A stretch of 64,000 nt of DNA from Lophius americanus. Lineage: Eukaryota > Chordata > Actinopteri > Lophiiformes > Lophiidae. Shown here one piece after another: positions 25,866 through 38,455 of this stretch; the first letter of the stretch is position 1, and each line of letters starts with the position of its first letter. Location of the stretch: assembly GCA_037951165.1 (NCBI GenBank), contig JBBDHG010000008.1, positions 6,367,501-6,431,500 of the forward strand, read 5' to 3'. The notes below the pieces were generated by a model that was given only the letters and a program-made list of their open reading frames with translations, ran no database searches and had not been told where the DNA came from. The translations under genes and the position numbers were made by a program.

Positions 25866-27764
25866 TGACAGGTCAAACATACTGTTATAGTATCACTGTA
25901 CTGGTTTGCATCTAGCATGACCAGAGTAGTAGGTCCAATCATGATCCATCTGAAGGACTCCACAGACAAAACCATGTCAGTAACCTGCTTTGAGTAAACA
26001 TGAATGTGTGGGGGGGTGGGGGAGATGAGCGAGAAGCTCATTGCATTATGGTAGGTCCTATATCAGTCTATCCTTTTAGCAGCATAGCTTAAGTTTAACC
26101 TAAACCCACCTCACCTATAGGCTTTCCTTATAGAAATGTTTTACCAAACTCATTGTATTCTGGTTTATGTTTTGAGATTGGACTACAGTGTTCCTCCATC
26201 CTCAACACACGCACTGCTGCTTAGGCCTGGGCACTAGTGCTAAACGGAGTTGGTGGTGTGGTGCAGTGTGTGTTGAAATCCCACTGGGTACGCTTTATTC
26301 CTGTTTCAGCGCTCTCCCGACTCTCTCACATACACTCTAAAACAAACATCCAATCTCATCTGATCGCACCCCACTCTTCCTCCCACTAGCCTTCTCCCGC
26401 CATCATTTCTTCTTCTGGGAAACCACTTGTACTCAGATGAGCCTGGCCCAATTCATATCTATGAAAAACATGCACCATCAAAACTCGAACACATGATCAC
26501 CCACACAAGAACACATACTGTGACATTTCAACTTGTAGAGATAACTAGATGATATAAAGAATAATTCAGGTCATAGCACTTAGCAGCTCAAAGACGAAGA
26601 CAATCAGTCGAAGATGTCATCTAACTTGGGGGACAACATTAAAAGGTCGTTACCCTTCAAGTAGTGCACGGCAGAAACTGCTGTCCCAGGGAGTAAAGGG
26701 TCAAACAGATCACCCCAAATATACACATGATATCTACAGTTGAGCCAGAATGGAAAATTGTTCATTCTGTTCATCATTCTGGTCCAGATTATAGTCTGGC
26801 CCAACAGAAATGATATCAACCTGGTTTGTATGTGAAGAGATGTCAGCTGCTCAGAGGGACGTAACCGGGAATGATAGTTGTTCTACTTCAGTGAACTTCT
26901 GGCTCACTATTTAATAACACACTCTGGCCGTCGTCATTTTGTTCCATGTATTGGCTACATCTGTCGCCACACTGACCGCTGGATTTGATGAGTTTGCAAA
27001 GCAGTATAGCAGTATAACAGTATAACAGTAGTAGCTATAGTAGTACATTCATAACAGTTGTCACAAAAAGGGGAACCAAGACTGGTTTGAATGCTCTGTT
27101 AAATTATTTGATTAATAAAATGGACGTTAAATAGAGTACGGTATCAGCATATCAGCTGTGTTTGGATGCTGTCCATGTGAAACAAAGGCAAACACAAAGC
27201 AAACCAGAAGAGCCGAACCTAGGTGAGAGAGGAAGAGGACGGTTGGGCGGACTTGTATAAGCGCTGTGGACATCCACACAGGTGCCTGCATTTTAGACTA
27301 ACGACCCTTTCTGCCTGCCTGAGGAAACATGACAGGGAGGGGCATTACACAGATGTAATTTAAACGGATGCAGTGATGAAAACAGCAGTAATAGCAACGT
27401 AAAATGAGCCAGATATTTTGATTAAATTTTATGTGTGCATCATATTATTATAGGAATTTGAAAGGCGTCATCCAGTCTCCTCAGACACAGTAGTTGGATA
27501 CTGGGATGAAGAAACTAAATTATCAACGCATTGAATCTTTTGAAAGGGTGGGCTGGAATAAAAGGTCTCTAAATAGGATGGACCTTTTGCGGTGCTGTGA
27601 CATGTTCAGCCTTCAAATACAGTCTTGGAAGGAGTCAGACCCTGGATTGGGGCACAACAGCCTTTGTCACTGCATAATATCACAATTTATGTAAATGGAC
27701 CAAAGAGGTCTCCCATTATCTTAATATTAGAAAATGTAAAGCAGAAGTGTGGTTATTTTCATCA

Positions 27765-27786
27765 TTGGTTGGTTGGTTGGTTGGTT
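27765..27786. repeat. (TTGG)n short microsatellite
   Basis: Five TTGG units. Confidence 0.85.
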
Positions 27787-29515
27787 TGTCAAGAGAAAAG
27801 TGTTCTGAAATACAATTTACTCAAAGATTATGACATTAACAACTTATGACATTTTGTAGAAGGGTTGGGCTATGGTAAGGTAAGTTGTATAATAAGATGG
27901 AACATCAATTTTTTTCTTCTTATTGCTAATAATTATACTAATAATAACTATAAGGATGTAATGTCTACTCCAAGATGTAAAACTCATATGTAATTCCTGA
28001 AGTTGATATATGTGTGTAAGTATAGTGTAATACAGTCCAGATCTCCTTCATATAAATATGTATTTTCAGTGGGCTAAAAGAATAAATCAGCACTGGGATT
28101 TGGAGTCTGCTACAGTTAAATATATCCAGATGATTCATTTAATGATTTTTGGAGGGATTTGGTGGTTGCTCTGCCTTGCAATGCCATTTGAGTTTTAACA
28201 TAAAGTGAACCATGTTTAATCTGCGCCATTGCCGAAAATAGCAATGAAGATCCAGGGAGAAGTGAGCAGTTTGACATTTGGTGGTGGTTTATTCTTTCTC
28301 AGCTGTCTGAGCAGAGCAGATGTGCTGCCATAATGTGTGAATCTCCGTAACCTCCTACATCCAATTCCTACCTGAGCAGAGCCAGCAGGATGTTATGACA
28401 GGCATGGAATTAGAATATGGCTGCTGCTCTGTCTGTGTTTTTTTCATGTGTTGTTGGTGAAGAAGAGGAGGAGGAAGACAATTGCAGTCTTTAATGCTGG
28501 GTTTACTGCCTGAATTTAAATTTTGCTGAAACGACTTTGGTATTATGTAAATACAGGGTTTCTTCTGCTAATGGTTTCAATGCAGCTTGGAAAATGGTTG
28601 AAGGTAATTTCAGGAAAGCTTTTCAGAGCCTGACGGTCTATCAGGATATCAAACCATGAGCTTGAATCTAGGAGGAATCCCATTGTTTGCCGCACATATG
28701 ACATCATTGAAAAAGTGTTTGAATGCGAGGGCCTCCTCATAGTTAAAAACATTATTTAATGAACCTCAAATTGGTAATTGTGAATCTAAATCAGTCACTG
28801 GAATTATTAACTGAGATTAACAAATTGCTTTCCCATCATTTGAGTCTTTGAATGCAGCGACGGTCATGAGCCAGTGTGTGACCAATTGTCTAAATATGCA
28901 TCCATCTGCAGCCATGAGGAGGCTCTGACATATGAGGCAAGGTTTCATGGACCAGAGGACATATTAAGACCAGAAAAAGACATTTTAAAGCCATATTTAA
29001 AACCTCAGTCTGTGAGAGTGTAGAAGGGTGCAAATGTTTAAAAAAAAGGATACTTTGTTGACTGTATCTGATCAGAGTTAGAGATAAGGTGCATAGCTCC
29101 GCCAGCCGGATGGAGCTCTCAATGGCCAATTCATGGGAATCTACAAGACGAGAAAGCAAAAGAAGGGAGGAAGTTTGTTACTAACTTGACAACTTTTCCT
29201 GATTCATGTTTTATGTGTATAAATTGTGCATTAATGGAACACGATGTATGGATGATGAGATTGGTATGACGAGCTCAATTCAACTTTAAAAGTTCTCCAG
29301 CAGTCAAAGCATGCAGCAGTAAACTAAAAAAAAGTGACCAGCTAGCCTTAAATTAAAAATCCACCTGGAAATCAGCATGGCTGCTATCACTGAATCTAAA
29401 AATGTAGTTTAAGGAGCCTCCCAAGTATTTCCAAAATAGTCTAAGATGTTCATATTTTGAATTTTGTAATGTTTTGATATACAAAGTTCAAACAAATGGG
29501 GTTCTCTAACCAAAA

Positions 29516-29557
29516 CGTTCTGAGACCGACAAACTCTTGTTTGTCGGTTTCAGAACG
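29516..29557. other. Inverted repeat, 19-bp arms, 4-bp loop
   Basis: Left arm cgttctgagaccgacaaac and right arm gtttgtcggtttcagaacg are complementary apart from one G-T pair. The loop is tctt. There is no following T run, and no role is known. Confidence 0.85.
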
Positions 29558-32181
29558 AACCAATAGGAAAACTAGCCAGCATAACTTGGATATCCAATAA
29601 TAACAGTCTGATAGACATTTGTACACCTTTGTTCTATTTTTTAAGGCAAACTTTACACACTGTTATTTCAATGGCTAATGTTAGGTTCTTATAGAAATGA
29701 AGAATGACGGTGGTCTACTGACTCTTGACTGAACAGTCAAAAAACTCTTGCATCAGTAGTTGTTCTTCTTTTTGCGAGGTTGTACCTTATCCGATGTAGG
29801 AGCTAAAACCTTTTATATATTTTCAAAAATATCCTAATTCACTGTGTTTTTAAATCAAACCCATAGCCAGTCAAAATGTGTTGTAGCTGGAGTGAATCCA
29901 AAGTCATGTTTATAACGGATGATGTCACTATGGATAGGCACTCGTCTTCTCTGCACCATTTCATCATATTCTGAACCCCTCATGAAAGGTCGAGCCCATT
30001 TGTTCTATGTGAGATATTCTAATAGATGTGAAGTGCTCTCGCTGAGGCAGATTGCCATGTGACTGTGGTTGATTGCTCCTCTAAATGCCACCCGCCGCGC
30101 CTGCTGGCATGGCTGAACGTCAATGTATTTCTGCTAAGCCACTCATTTCAATGATGGCCACATCCCGGCTGCAGTGGCCCAACTCCATATTCTGAGAATA
30201 ATTGACAATTATGGGGAAGGAGGAACTAAATGCCGCCCCCCACGCTGACTAAACATCTGTGATGGGTGAAACAGAATAGCGGCTACACTATAGCAGCTGT
30301 GAAAATCTTCTATGCCGATCGACGTAAATCATTCATATTTGAGCATTGTTTGTGCTTTGGGTTGCAGTTTCTTCATACCTCCACGAGGAAAAACAAAGCC
30401 TATGCTGTCGTCCCTGAAGAAAGGGTATATACCCAAAAGTCCCCAATCCCCTGCATTGTTTAAGCAATGCCTCTGATTGAACCCCTCAAATCAAATGTTT
30501 GACAAAAACAGACCACCGATTTGGAGGTTGTGCCTGAAAAACAGCATTAAGCTCTCAATAGTGGGTAGAATATAAATTATTAGAGTAAAATATATTATAT
30601 CATACAAGATAGATGTTCTCGAGTTCATTCACGTGTTCCAAATTTGGACTAATTTGGACTAACGGTTGAGATTATGGGTAGAAAAACGGACCACCTGTTG
30701 ACAAATTGTGGCCTGACAATCTTTGGAGATAAAGCTCCCCCTAGTGTTGGAAATATACGACTGAACTTTCTTGAAAACAATCCAGTTCCTCCTAACATGG
30801 CAGCGGCGATGCTGATGAAGAATCAGTTGTGTCCCGGCCAAACATTAACCATTGGGTCGATCCATCGTGAAAAAGTTTAGCCTCTCTCAGTGGAGGAGTA
30901 AAGATCCACGCAAACATTCGGGCCAAAAATGAAATTCAGTCATAATCTCCTCATTCCACTCACTCGTTTCATCCATAAAACTACTTCTGCAGCTTCAGAG
31001 TGAAACAGTTTTGCGGTATTCTCTTGAGGATAGACAATAGTTCTGTTCCTCTGAGGTCAATGAAAGCTCGGGTGTGTTTTTCCTGATATATCTGCACACT
31101 TCTGTGATGAACATTGTGGGAATGTAGTTAAGATGTTTCTGAAATGTGTTGTCCCTCCTTTTCGCGCCTTTCTCTCGTGAGATTTTTAAGTACTCCCAGT
31201 GATCTATGGGATAACGAGACGAGAACTCAGCCTTCACAGTAAAGCAGCACTGCAGCATTCTCCTAAACAACTGAGGAAGACGGGGGCCATAAATTGATTC
31301 CATGTGGCTGGTACCGTGTAATCTAAGTCTCCAGAAGCTCCAGGTTGATATGAAAAGACCTTATGTACACCTTTCTGGAGATGAAATCTTCACATTAACT
31401 CATCCCATTCAAAGGAGGGTGAATGATTTCAAAAATATGCACACAGGCTTCTAGACGAGATCCACCAGAACCCTGCGTACTTGTTGGGGTTCCTCTGTGG
31501 CTGAACTCTTCAGGCACATTCTTAGCTTCCCTGCTTGGAGAAAATACATCTTTAAAAGTGAGGAAGGATTAAAACCGCGGCACACACTGGTAGTCGGGGT
31601 TATGTGTAAGTTATCTTATTGAAATCATGGGTTCAGGTTGAAAACCCTTATTGCAGCAGAAATCCCAAACGCCAACAGAAGAGCTGCGTAAGACGGAGGA
31701 GGAGCAGCAGCGCCATAACCTGCAGCTTTTTACCGTCCCTCCTCATCCGTGTGTATATCGCTTCATCCCTGATGTGTGTGGATCCACCATCTTTTTGGTT
31801 TGTTTGTTTTGTTCTGCAAAAATAACCGTAAGCTATATTCTGTAAAAGAAACACGAGTTGAGAGAAGAAAAAAGGGCCGTTGTCTGTGGCCGTTGTGGAT
31901 GTCAAGATCTCGAGCCTGCCCCTCGCACTCATCAGGAAAACGTCCACATGAAGGAGAAAATGACATGTGGATAAAGACCCATAACCACCCGCTTACCCAT
32001 CCGTGAAACCCTGTCCATCACTCTGTCGTTACATCTGCCAGGATCTGTGGATCCATTCCTCCGTATGGACACACAGCGTCCTGTGACAGCAGTGCGTTCA
32101 CCCCTGACGAACCTTTTCCCCCTTCTTTATTTTAAAGGGAACACGTCCCCGTGGAAGTGTTTGACATCCGTCTGTTTGAGG

Positions 32182-32280
32182 GGTTTCTGCCTTCTCACTT
32201 TGTTCTGATGGCATTTCATTTGCCCATCCTGCTTCAAACACGGCCAGAGAATGCAGCTGTGGCCGTCACACGTACATGCA
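32182..32280. repeat. 97-bp dispersed repeat, copy 1
   Basis: The blocks tttctgccttctcactttgt, cctgcttcaaacacggccag and agaatgcagctgtggccgt are shared nearly unchanged with 42878-42976. The flanks of the two copies are unrelated. This copy ends about 20 bp before the hAT element. The family was not recognised. Confidence 0.8.
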
Positions 32281-32300
32281 GCAGAGTTCACAGTTTAGAG

Positions 32301-33244
32301 CTGACGTCTCAAACTCAAGGCCCGCGGGCCAAATCCGGCCCGCAAAAACAATTATGTCCAGCCTGCGAGACAATCTTTAATTTTTATAATAACTGGCCCG
32401 CTGGTACACAGCACAAACAAACACCACAGATTCTATAAATCCCAGAATGCACTACGATAGCTGTCAATCAATAGCGCAAGGCTTCTCACTGCTCCTCTGT
32501 AGTCAGATATCAGCATTCATCCAGTCACTCTGATAAATATTTGCTAATCCTTAGAGGAGATGCTTCTCAGAAAAGGAGATAAGGTTGATAGATCCTTTTT
32601 AAAAACGATAAATACGGAATTTATAAGTAACTCGCTCGCGCGTATTAGTAAATATAATGCACGTTTTAATTATCTGGGGAGGTGCGTTCGCATCCTCCAG
32701 CCGTTCAACGTGTGTCAGTGCTGTTGCATTAAAAACTAGAAAACACATGAAGTTGTTCACATGAAATCTGAAATACACCGTTAGGCTGTTCAGGACTGTT
32801 TTCTACTTTTACTGTTTTATTGTGACAGAAGACTAAAATAGCTGAATTAGTCCAGCCATTTACCAAGGGCCATTTAAAATCATTTTTTGTTGATGTTTAA
32901 AAACCGATCGATCTCCGATGTAATTTTTAAATGGGGGAATATTTCTGGCTGTTATTGATGCCTGTGAATGAAAACTTTCAATTGGAAATTTTTCAGTGAA
33001 ACTATGCTGATAGAGAGGGAGAAAGAGAAATTAGTTATGCTGATCAATTCTGAATTTAATCTGTAATTTGAGTATTTTTCTATTACGCTGGTTTGTTCAG
33101 AATTCTATAAAACGAGTGAATGAAATACGAATAAAAATGTTTTGATACCTAAGATTAAAAATGTCCCGTTTGAGTCGTGTTCGGCCCTCAATGTTGTCTC
33201 CATCTTTGATTTTGGCCCCATCGGCGACTTATTTTGACTCCCGA
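32301..33244 (+). mobile_element. hAT-type non-autonomous element, forward copy (944 bp)
   Basis: The element is flanked by 8-bp direct repeats gtttagag (32293-32300) and gtttggag (33245-33252), differing at one base, as expected for a hAT target-site duplication. The left end begins ctgacgtctcaaactcaagg. The right end, inverted, begins tcgggagtcaaaataagtcg. The left subterminal region holds the palindromic cccgcgggcc and repeated ggcccgc. The interior matches the reversed 638-bp element near 2.3-2.95 kb. It has no transposase, so it would have been mobilised in trans. Confidence 0.75.
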
Positions 33245-34278
33245 GTTTGGAGATATTTTACAAGAAGACCAAAATTTGTGTGGCTGCAGGCCATTCTGGT
33301 CCCCTCCACAAACTTTTCCCATAGGTTCTCTGATGATTATCGGTTTTTTTCTGGACATTTTTCTGGCCCCGATAAATATTTTGATCCAGAATATTCTTCT
33401 GGTTCTATGAGATAATGTTTACAGTTTACGGATGTGGATACAGATTTAGCCTGTTGCCCGTACTTTGCATTAATTTTGCCCATGTTTTTCTCAGAAATCA
33501 AATAAATATGGAGAAAAGGGTGCACTGTAAAAAATTAGGGGCAGTGTGGCCATTATTCAAGTGAGACATTACAAATGCCTAAATACAAGACGAAGAAGAG
33601 CAGTGAAGAGGAAAAAAACTCTCCATCCACATGTGACAGACTATTGAATCTCCCTAAAGAACACCACAGAGATCATTGATATTCTGCTTTTTGTCACTAA
33701 TTTATTATTATTATTATTTTATAATTCTATTTTTACAGCTTCTGCTTTGAAAGAAGCCAATATTTGAGCCTTGACTTTCTTCTGGCGGTCGTATAACTTG
33801 AAAAAAACTCGGAAAATGTAAACCTTGAAATGGAATATTTATTTTCCTATGTAGCACAAGTTCACATTAACCTTTGGTTGCATGGGGTCTGGTATGCTGA
33901 GTTCACTTACTGACTACTATGTGAAGTCGGAAAGTGGATGTCCACAAAATTTCAGATATCGAACTGAAAAAACCTTCTTAGTTCTCAAATTCTGCCATCT
34001 GCAGTTAAGTGTTGGATAACATGAATCCTGTTACAAAGAATCCTGCCGTCTGTTTTGGTGTGTGTGTGAGTGTGAGTGTGTTGTGTTTTGTTGGTGGTTT
34101 TGTTCTTTAGATTTTACTTTTTATTTCTAAGACACATGGTTCCTCACACAGTTTTCTGTGTATAACCTTTGAGCAGGTCATTGATGCAGTTTTATTCTCA
34201 GTAATTATGATTGTATCTCCATGCCAGATGCTTTTCTCTCTAACTCTTTGTGTCGTCTGTTTTTCCGTCCCCTCTCAG

Positions 34279-34502
34279 GACTACAGAGTCAACATCTTCT
34301 TGAGACAGCAGTGGAACGACCCTCGGCTGGCTTACAGCGAGTACCCCGACGACTCGCTGGACCTCGACCCCTCCATGTTGGACTCCATCTGGAAACCTGA
34401 CTTGTTCTTCGCCAATGAGAAGGGGGCCAACTTCCATGAGGTCACCACTGACAACAAGCTGCTCCGCATCTCAAAAAACGGCAATGTGCTTTACAGCATA
34501 CG
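34279..34502 (+). CDS. glra1: glra1 coding exon (224 bp), ligand-binding domain core
   Basis: The exon begins DYRVNIFLRQQWNDPRL and ends with NGNVLYSI plus two bases of an arginine codon. It corresponds to about residues 57-131 of mature human alpha-1. It carries F63 and R65, which face the agonist site on the complementary side, and the motif DSIWKPDLFFANEKG of loop A. The acceptor is tccgtcccctctcag and the donor is gtgagt. The size matches GLRA exon 4 exactly. Where mammalian alpha-1 has histidine at position 107 (next to H109, in the inhibitory zinc site), this protein has asparagine (GANFHEV), as alpha-2 and alpha-3 do. No frameshift or stop interrupts the frame. An in-frame ATG at 34207 lies in the preceding intron and is not a real start. 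Confidence 0.96.
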
Positions 34503-35079
34503 GTGAGTGGAGGAACTTCTGCAGCATGGATGGAGAGCCGTCATCTCATTCGGTTTGTCAAGTGCCACATATGAAATCATTATAAAAACAATAATGACAC
34601 AAAATCAGTCATTTTTAATGAACATAAACTCTTTTTCCTGTTAATGAAAGTAATATCAGAGTTGGAAATAATGTCAAATTATGGTTTTATGGACATTTTA
34701 AAAGAGAAATTTCTCTTCTCTTTACATAATTCTTGGCTTCCACTCTAACATGTCTGTGTTGTGCTTTCTGAATTCTTTTGAGTTTTGCTCTTTTACTTGA
34801 CCAATCATAATCTTAAATTTTATGGTGTGGAGTTCAGAGCCCAAAACGATGCAGCAGCAAAGTGCGAGGAGAAGCTGGTTCTAAGCTTATTCTTGTCGCC
34901 ACCATGGAGGTCTGTGTTCTCACCATAGGTTTGATTGACAGCAGGATTACTCGAAATATTCTGAACAAAATCTCATGTTTTTAAAAAAAATATATCCTTC
35001 AAAGAGTGAAAACCAGTTTCCCTAATATTTCTTTGCCCCTAAAAGCATGATGGGGATAATAATAATAATCTTCCTTCAC

Positions 35080-35236
35080 TTATCACACGTTACACAGTAC
35101 ATAGATTCAGTACAACGTCGTGAAATGTATCTCTGTATTTGAACCATTCCTGAGGGAGCAGTGGGCGGTCCCTGTGAAGCGCCCGTGGAAGTGAGGTTTA
35201 AGGGTCTCGCTCAAGCGCACCCCCGCTAGTTACGCA
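35080..35236. repeat. Short fish interspersed repeat (gagggagcagtgggcgg type)
   Basis: The order acacagtacat, gtgaaatgtatctctgtatt, tgaaccattcctgagggagc, agtgggcggtccctgtgaag and gtctcgctcaagcgcacccc is that of a common teleost repeat. The copy is diverged and its class was not resolved. Confidence 0.5.
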
Positions 35237-36333
35237 CCCACAGAATATTGAATCCCATAGGAATCACTGTCTATTTCTTGTGTGAGCATATTTTAAAATA
35301 TTTAATATCCTCATTGATACGTTTGTGGAGGCCTTCATCCTCTGCTTTAGAGAGCTCTTACTGTAACAAACACTATCCTTCTTTTCACCCATTTTTCTAT
35401 CTCCCAGAAATCACACTGGAGGATGTCAGAGTTTCTGTAGCCTTCCGCCTGAGTCGTTAAGCATGCCGGTGTATCCTCCTTCTCCTCCTCTTCCTCACTT
35501 TTATTGCCTCTGCAGTGGGGATGAATGAGAAAGAGCCTGTTAGTATTCCAGCAGCCAGCGAGTGTGATCTGTTATCAACCTCAGTTTTCACCTTCATGTC
35601 CAATCGGAGGTGAAGGAGTGAGATTGGCCCCCGCTTTCATTTTTTAACTTGACACCGTCAGAATGAACCCTCCGTTGATTGGCCTGATCTCATCGGCTTG
35701 GGATATTGAACCGACCGAGGGAAAGAAGTCTTGTAAAAACTGTTTACCCCATTTTTTTTCATGTTTACCATTCAACGGTGGAGTACCAGGAGGAGCAGCC
35801 ATGACTGATGTCTCCTCCGAGATGAAACTTTTTGAGATTGGATGATAGAATTCACATGTAATCCAATATCCTGTATTCTCTGGCTCTGAGCTGATATACG
35901 GTCGCATTTGTGCTTCGTGAGTTCTATATCAAGAGAGAAAATCTATGTTGGCGATTCCAAGACCAAATACATCACGGACTTTGGAAAAACAAAATGTTCT
36001 CTGCAAAAGAATGAGCTGAGAAAAAGGGCAGCTCAAGAAAATCTAGATAAGTGGTCATTTCTTAGCAGGACCATAAATGCAAAAACCCAAAAGTGAAATT
36101 AACAAAATAAAAGCGCACTTTATAATCATTAAAAATTAAGAAATTCAGAAAAAGATTGGGGCGAAAGCCAAAACATTAAGAAGTATAAGATATAGTGGAC
36201 ATAGAGCAAACCGCTGAGCCTCAGGGAAATCCAGGGTCAAACACAGAAAAACTAAAAACTCGAATCACATGATGACTCTAAAAAAGATTTCAAGATTTTT
36301 CAAAGGAGAAACAAGCTTGAGAAGATTATTTCT

Positions 36334-36370
36334 CTTTTGAGAAAAGAAAGATGATCTTTTTTCTCAAAAG
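36334..36370. other. Inverted repeat in a purine/pyrimidine tract
   Basis: The sequence cttttgagaaaa pairs perfectly with ttttctcaaaag. Weaker pairing continues inward around agaaagatgatct. Confidence 0.7.
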
Positions 36371-38176
36371 AAGAAAGATTTATTTTTATTGGGTTATTAT
36401 TTTTCATTAGGAATCTTGCTTTTCCATGGTAAGATGTTCCAGCTAATAAAGAGCTAGTATTAACCAGCAGCAAGGGAAATTATGGTTTGCATAATATCCC
36501 AGCAGAGGAACCAGAATATTCCTTATTTTAACAATAAGGAAATTCTATTTAACGAATTGATGTCTTCTCGCCTCCTAATTGTCAATCTTAGATGAAGGTA
36601 TAAATTCTTGAAATTCTAAGAAATAGTAATTTTAAGTAAATGCATCTAAATAAATGACCTTTATTTGCTTGTAATGAGCAAAGGCATTTGCTGTCTTGGA
36701 AGGCAAAAGAAACTGACATTTTCCGTAATTCTTTACGACAACTCAGCTTCTTTTCTTACGGTAACTAGCGTTCTGACAAGTAGAATCATTTTATATTTGG
36801 ACAAGAAGCTCAGTTCGTCAAGCTGCAAGAGATCGAGGAGATTGGGGGCTTAAAACAACAGGAGGGTACCATCACCTAAAGTTATGAAATAAAAGCGGCG
36901 GATGACAGACTGTGGAAGGTAGGGTTCTGCCTCAGCGCACACATGCCTTCCTGTCAGAAATCCATTACAAGGAGAGGAGAAGGAAGTTTATCCTGCTTGT
37001 TCTTTCACACGAGTGCACTTTGTTGTTAAAGATGAAGTTCATCTTAAACCACCTGCTCATATCAAATTCTGTCTTTGTTTTCTGAGTCATGACTCAGACA
37101 AATGTGAAATGCTTAGTCAGGAGTCATTCTATATGGCCAATGACCATCAAGTAAACATTCAAAAATCCCTTCCCAATAAGCACAAAAGGTGCTCCTCATC
37201 CCGGATTGAGACGCTTGTTTCTGTACCAAATTATCCAATGGTAGCCTTCATAGTTAGGATATAAACTGGAAGAGCTTAAACCTAACTCAGCAAATGTTTA
37301 ATGGTGGCAAACCATCCACAACAAACTCCTCACTGCCATGAAACATCACACCTCCTGCATGCATGTCTGAAGTTGGGGGTGTGTGATATGCATCATTTAC
37401 AGTGATATCTTACCTGTTATATATATGATGTGTGTGCTGACATAGACGTCACTAACTTAACAGAAACCAAACACAAACCCTAGACTACCAATAGAATGCA
37501 TGCACCATGTTAGCTTAAGAACGAGCATGGGATAAAAAAAAAAGAGACACCACCAGCCTCACCGTCCGCGTCGCTTCGCTTTGTTGCAAGAAGTGGATCA
37601 TCCATTTCATGGTGGTGGTTTGGGTTCTGAATGTTTATCAAAGGATGGATTACTGTTTAAGACTATTTCCAAAAAAACACCATGCAGAATGTTTAGAATA
37701 AGAAAAAACCACGGAGATCTGTGGCCTATGAGGTGCCTAAACCAGCAGACGTATCAGATCAAAATCAGCCTGGGCAAAAGTGGCTTATGAAAATAAAATC
37801 AACATATGGTGAGACCTGCATTCTGTAAGGAAAATGTTATTAAACTTTTAGACCATTGGGTCTCAAGCAAAGGGAAGTCAGCTGTTGTACTCATGTAAAT
37901 ACAAAAATAGCGGCTGGGCGAGTTGTCTTATTACAAGTGGGATAGTCTCCTGTAGCCCAGCTAGTCCTGAATATGAGTGAATACAAGAAAGTCAATAAGT
38001 TGACAAAATATTATCTGAAAATGTCAAGTCTGAACACAGAGCATCCCGAAACACATGATTCTTGTAGAATGATTCAATTTTTAGTTGAACCAGATCACAT
38101 CAAAGTCTGCTGGAATGGATGTATCATAGAAAGTTGCACAAAAAATGATTACAACTGGCAGGTGATGTTATAATTA

Positions 38177-38455
38177 CATGACCAGGACCAATTGGCTTGA
38201 CAACTGGGTCAGAGAATCTCCATCCTGCAAGTCTTGTTGGGTATTCCTCTTCTGCAGCAGTTATTGCGGACCAAAGTGGAAGGAAGGACAACTGGTGAAC
38301 TGCCAATAGGGTCCTCGCTCATCAGTGCATGTGGGGAACCTAGGGTAGTCTTTGTGTTGACCGATCCTACAGAATAGTAACCGTTACCACAAATTGTTGA
38401 AAAAATTTAATGCCAGATTGGATAGAAACGTCGGAACACAAAGTGCATCTCAGGT
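38177..38455 (+). mobile_element. Tc1-type transposase remnant (N-terminal DNA-binding part)
   Basis: The segment keeps the order actgggtcagagaatctcc, caactggtgaactgccaata, gggtcctcgctcatcagtgc, atgtggggaacc, gaccgatcctacagaatag and acacaaagtgcatctcag. This corresponds to the helix-turn-helix region of a fish Tc1/mariner transposase (WSKEGTVV / RGHGRP region). It shares this order with the copies at 43125-43515 and, reversed, 61070-61760. Stops and small indels interrupt the frame, and the catalytic part is absent. Confidence 0.65.

Noticed and set aside
30995..31303. Minus-strand open frame of 102 codons
   Set aside because: Composition is plausible, but there is no recognisable family, splice context or repeat support.
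34207..34278. In-frame ATG and hydrophobic segment joined to the 224-bp exon, like a signal peptide
   Set aside because: It is the pyrimidine-rich acceptor region of the intron. The exon border and size match the GLRA family exactly, and the preceding 68-bp exon joins in phase.
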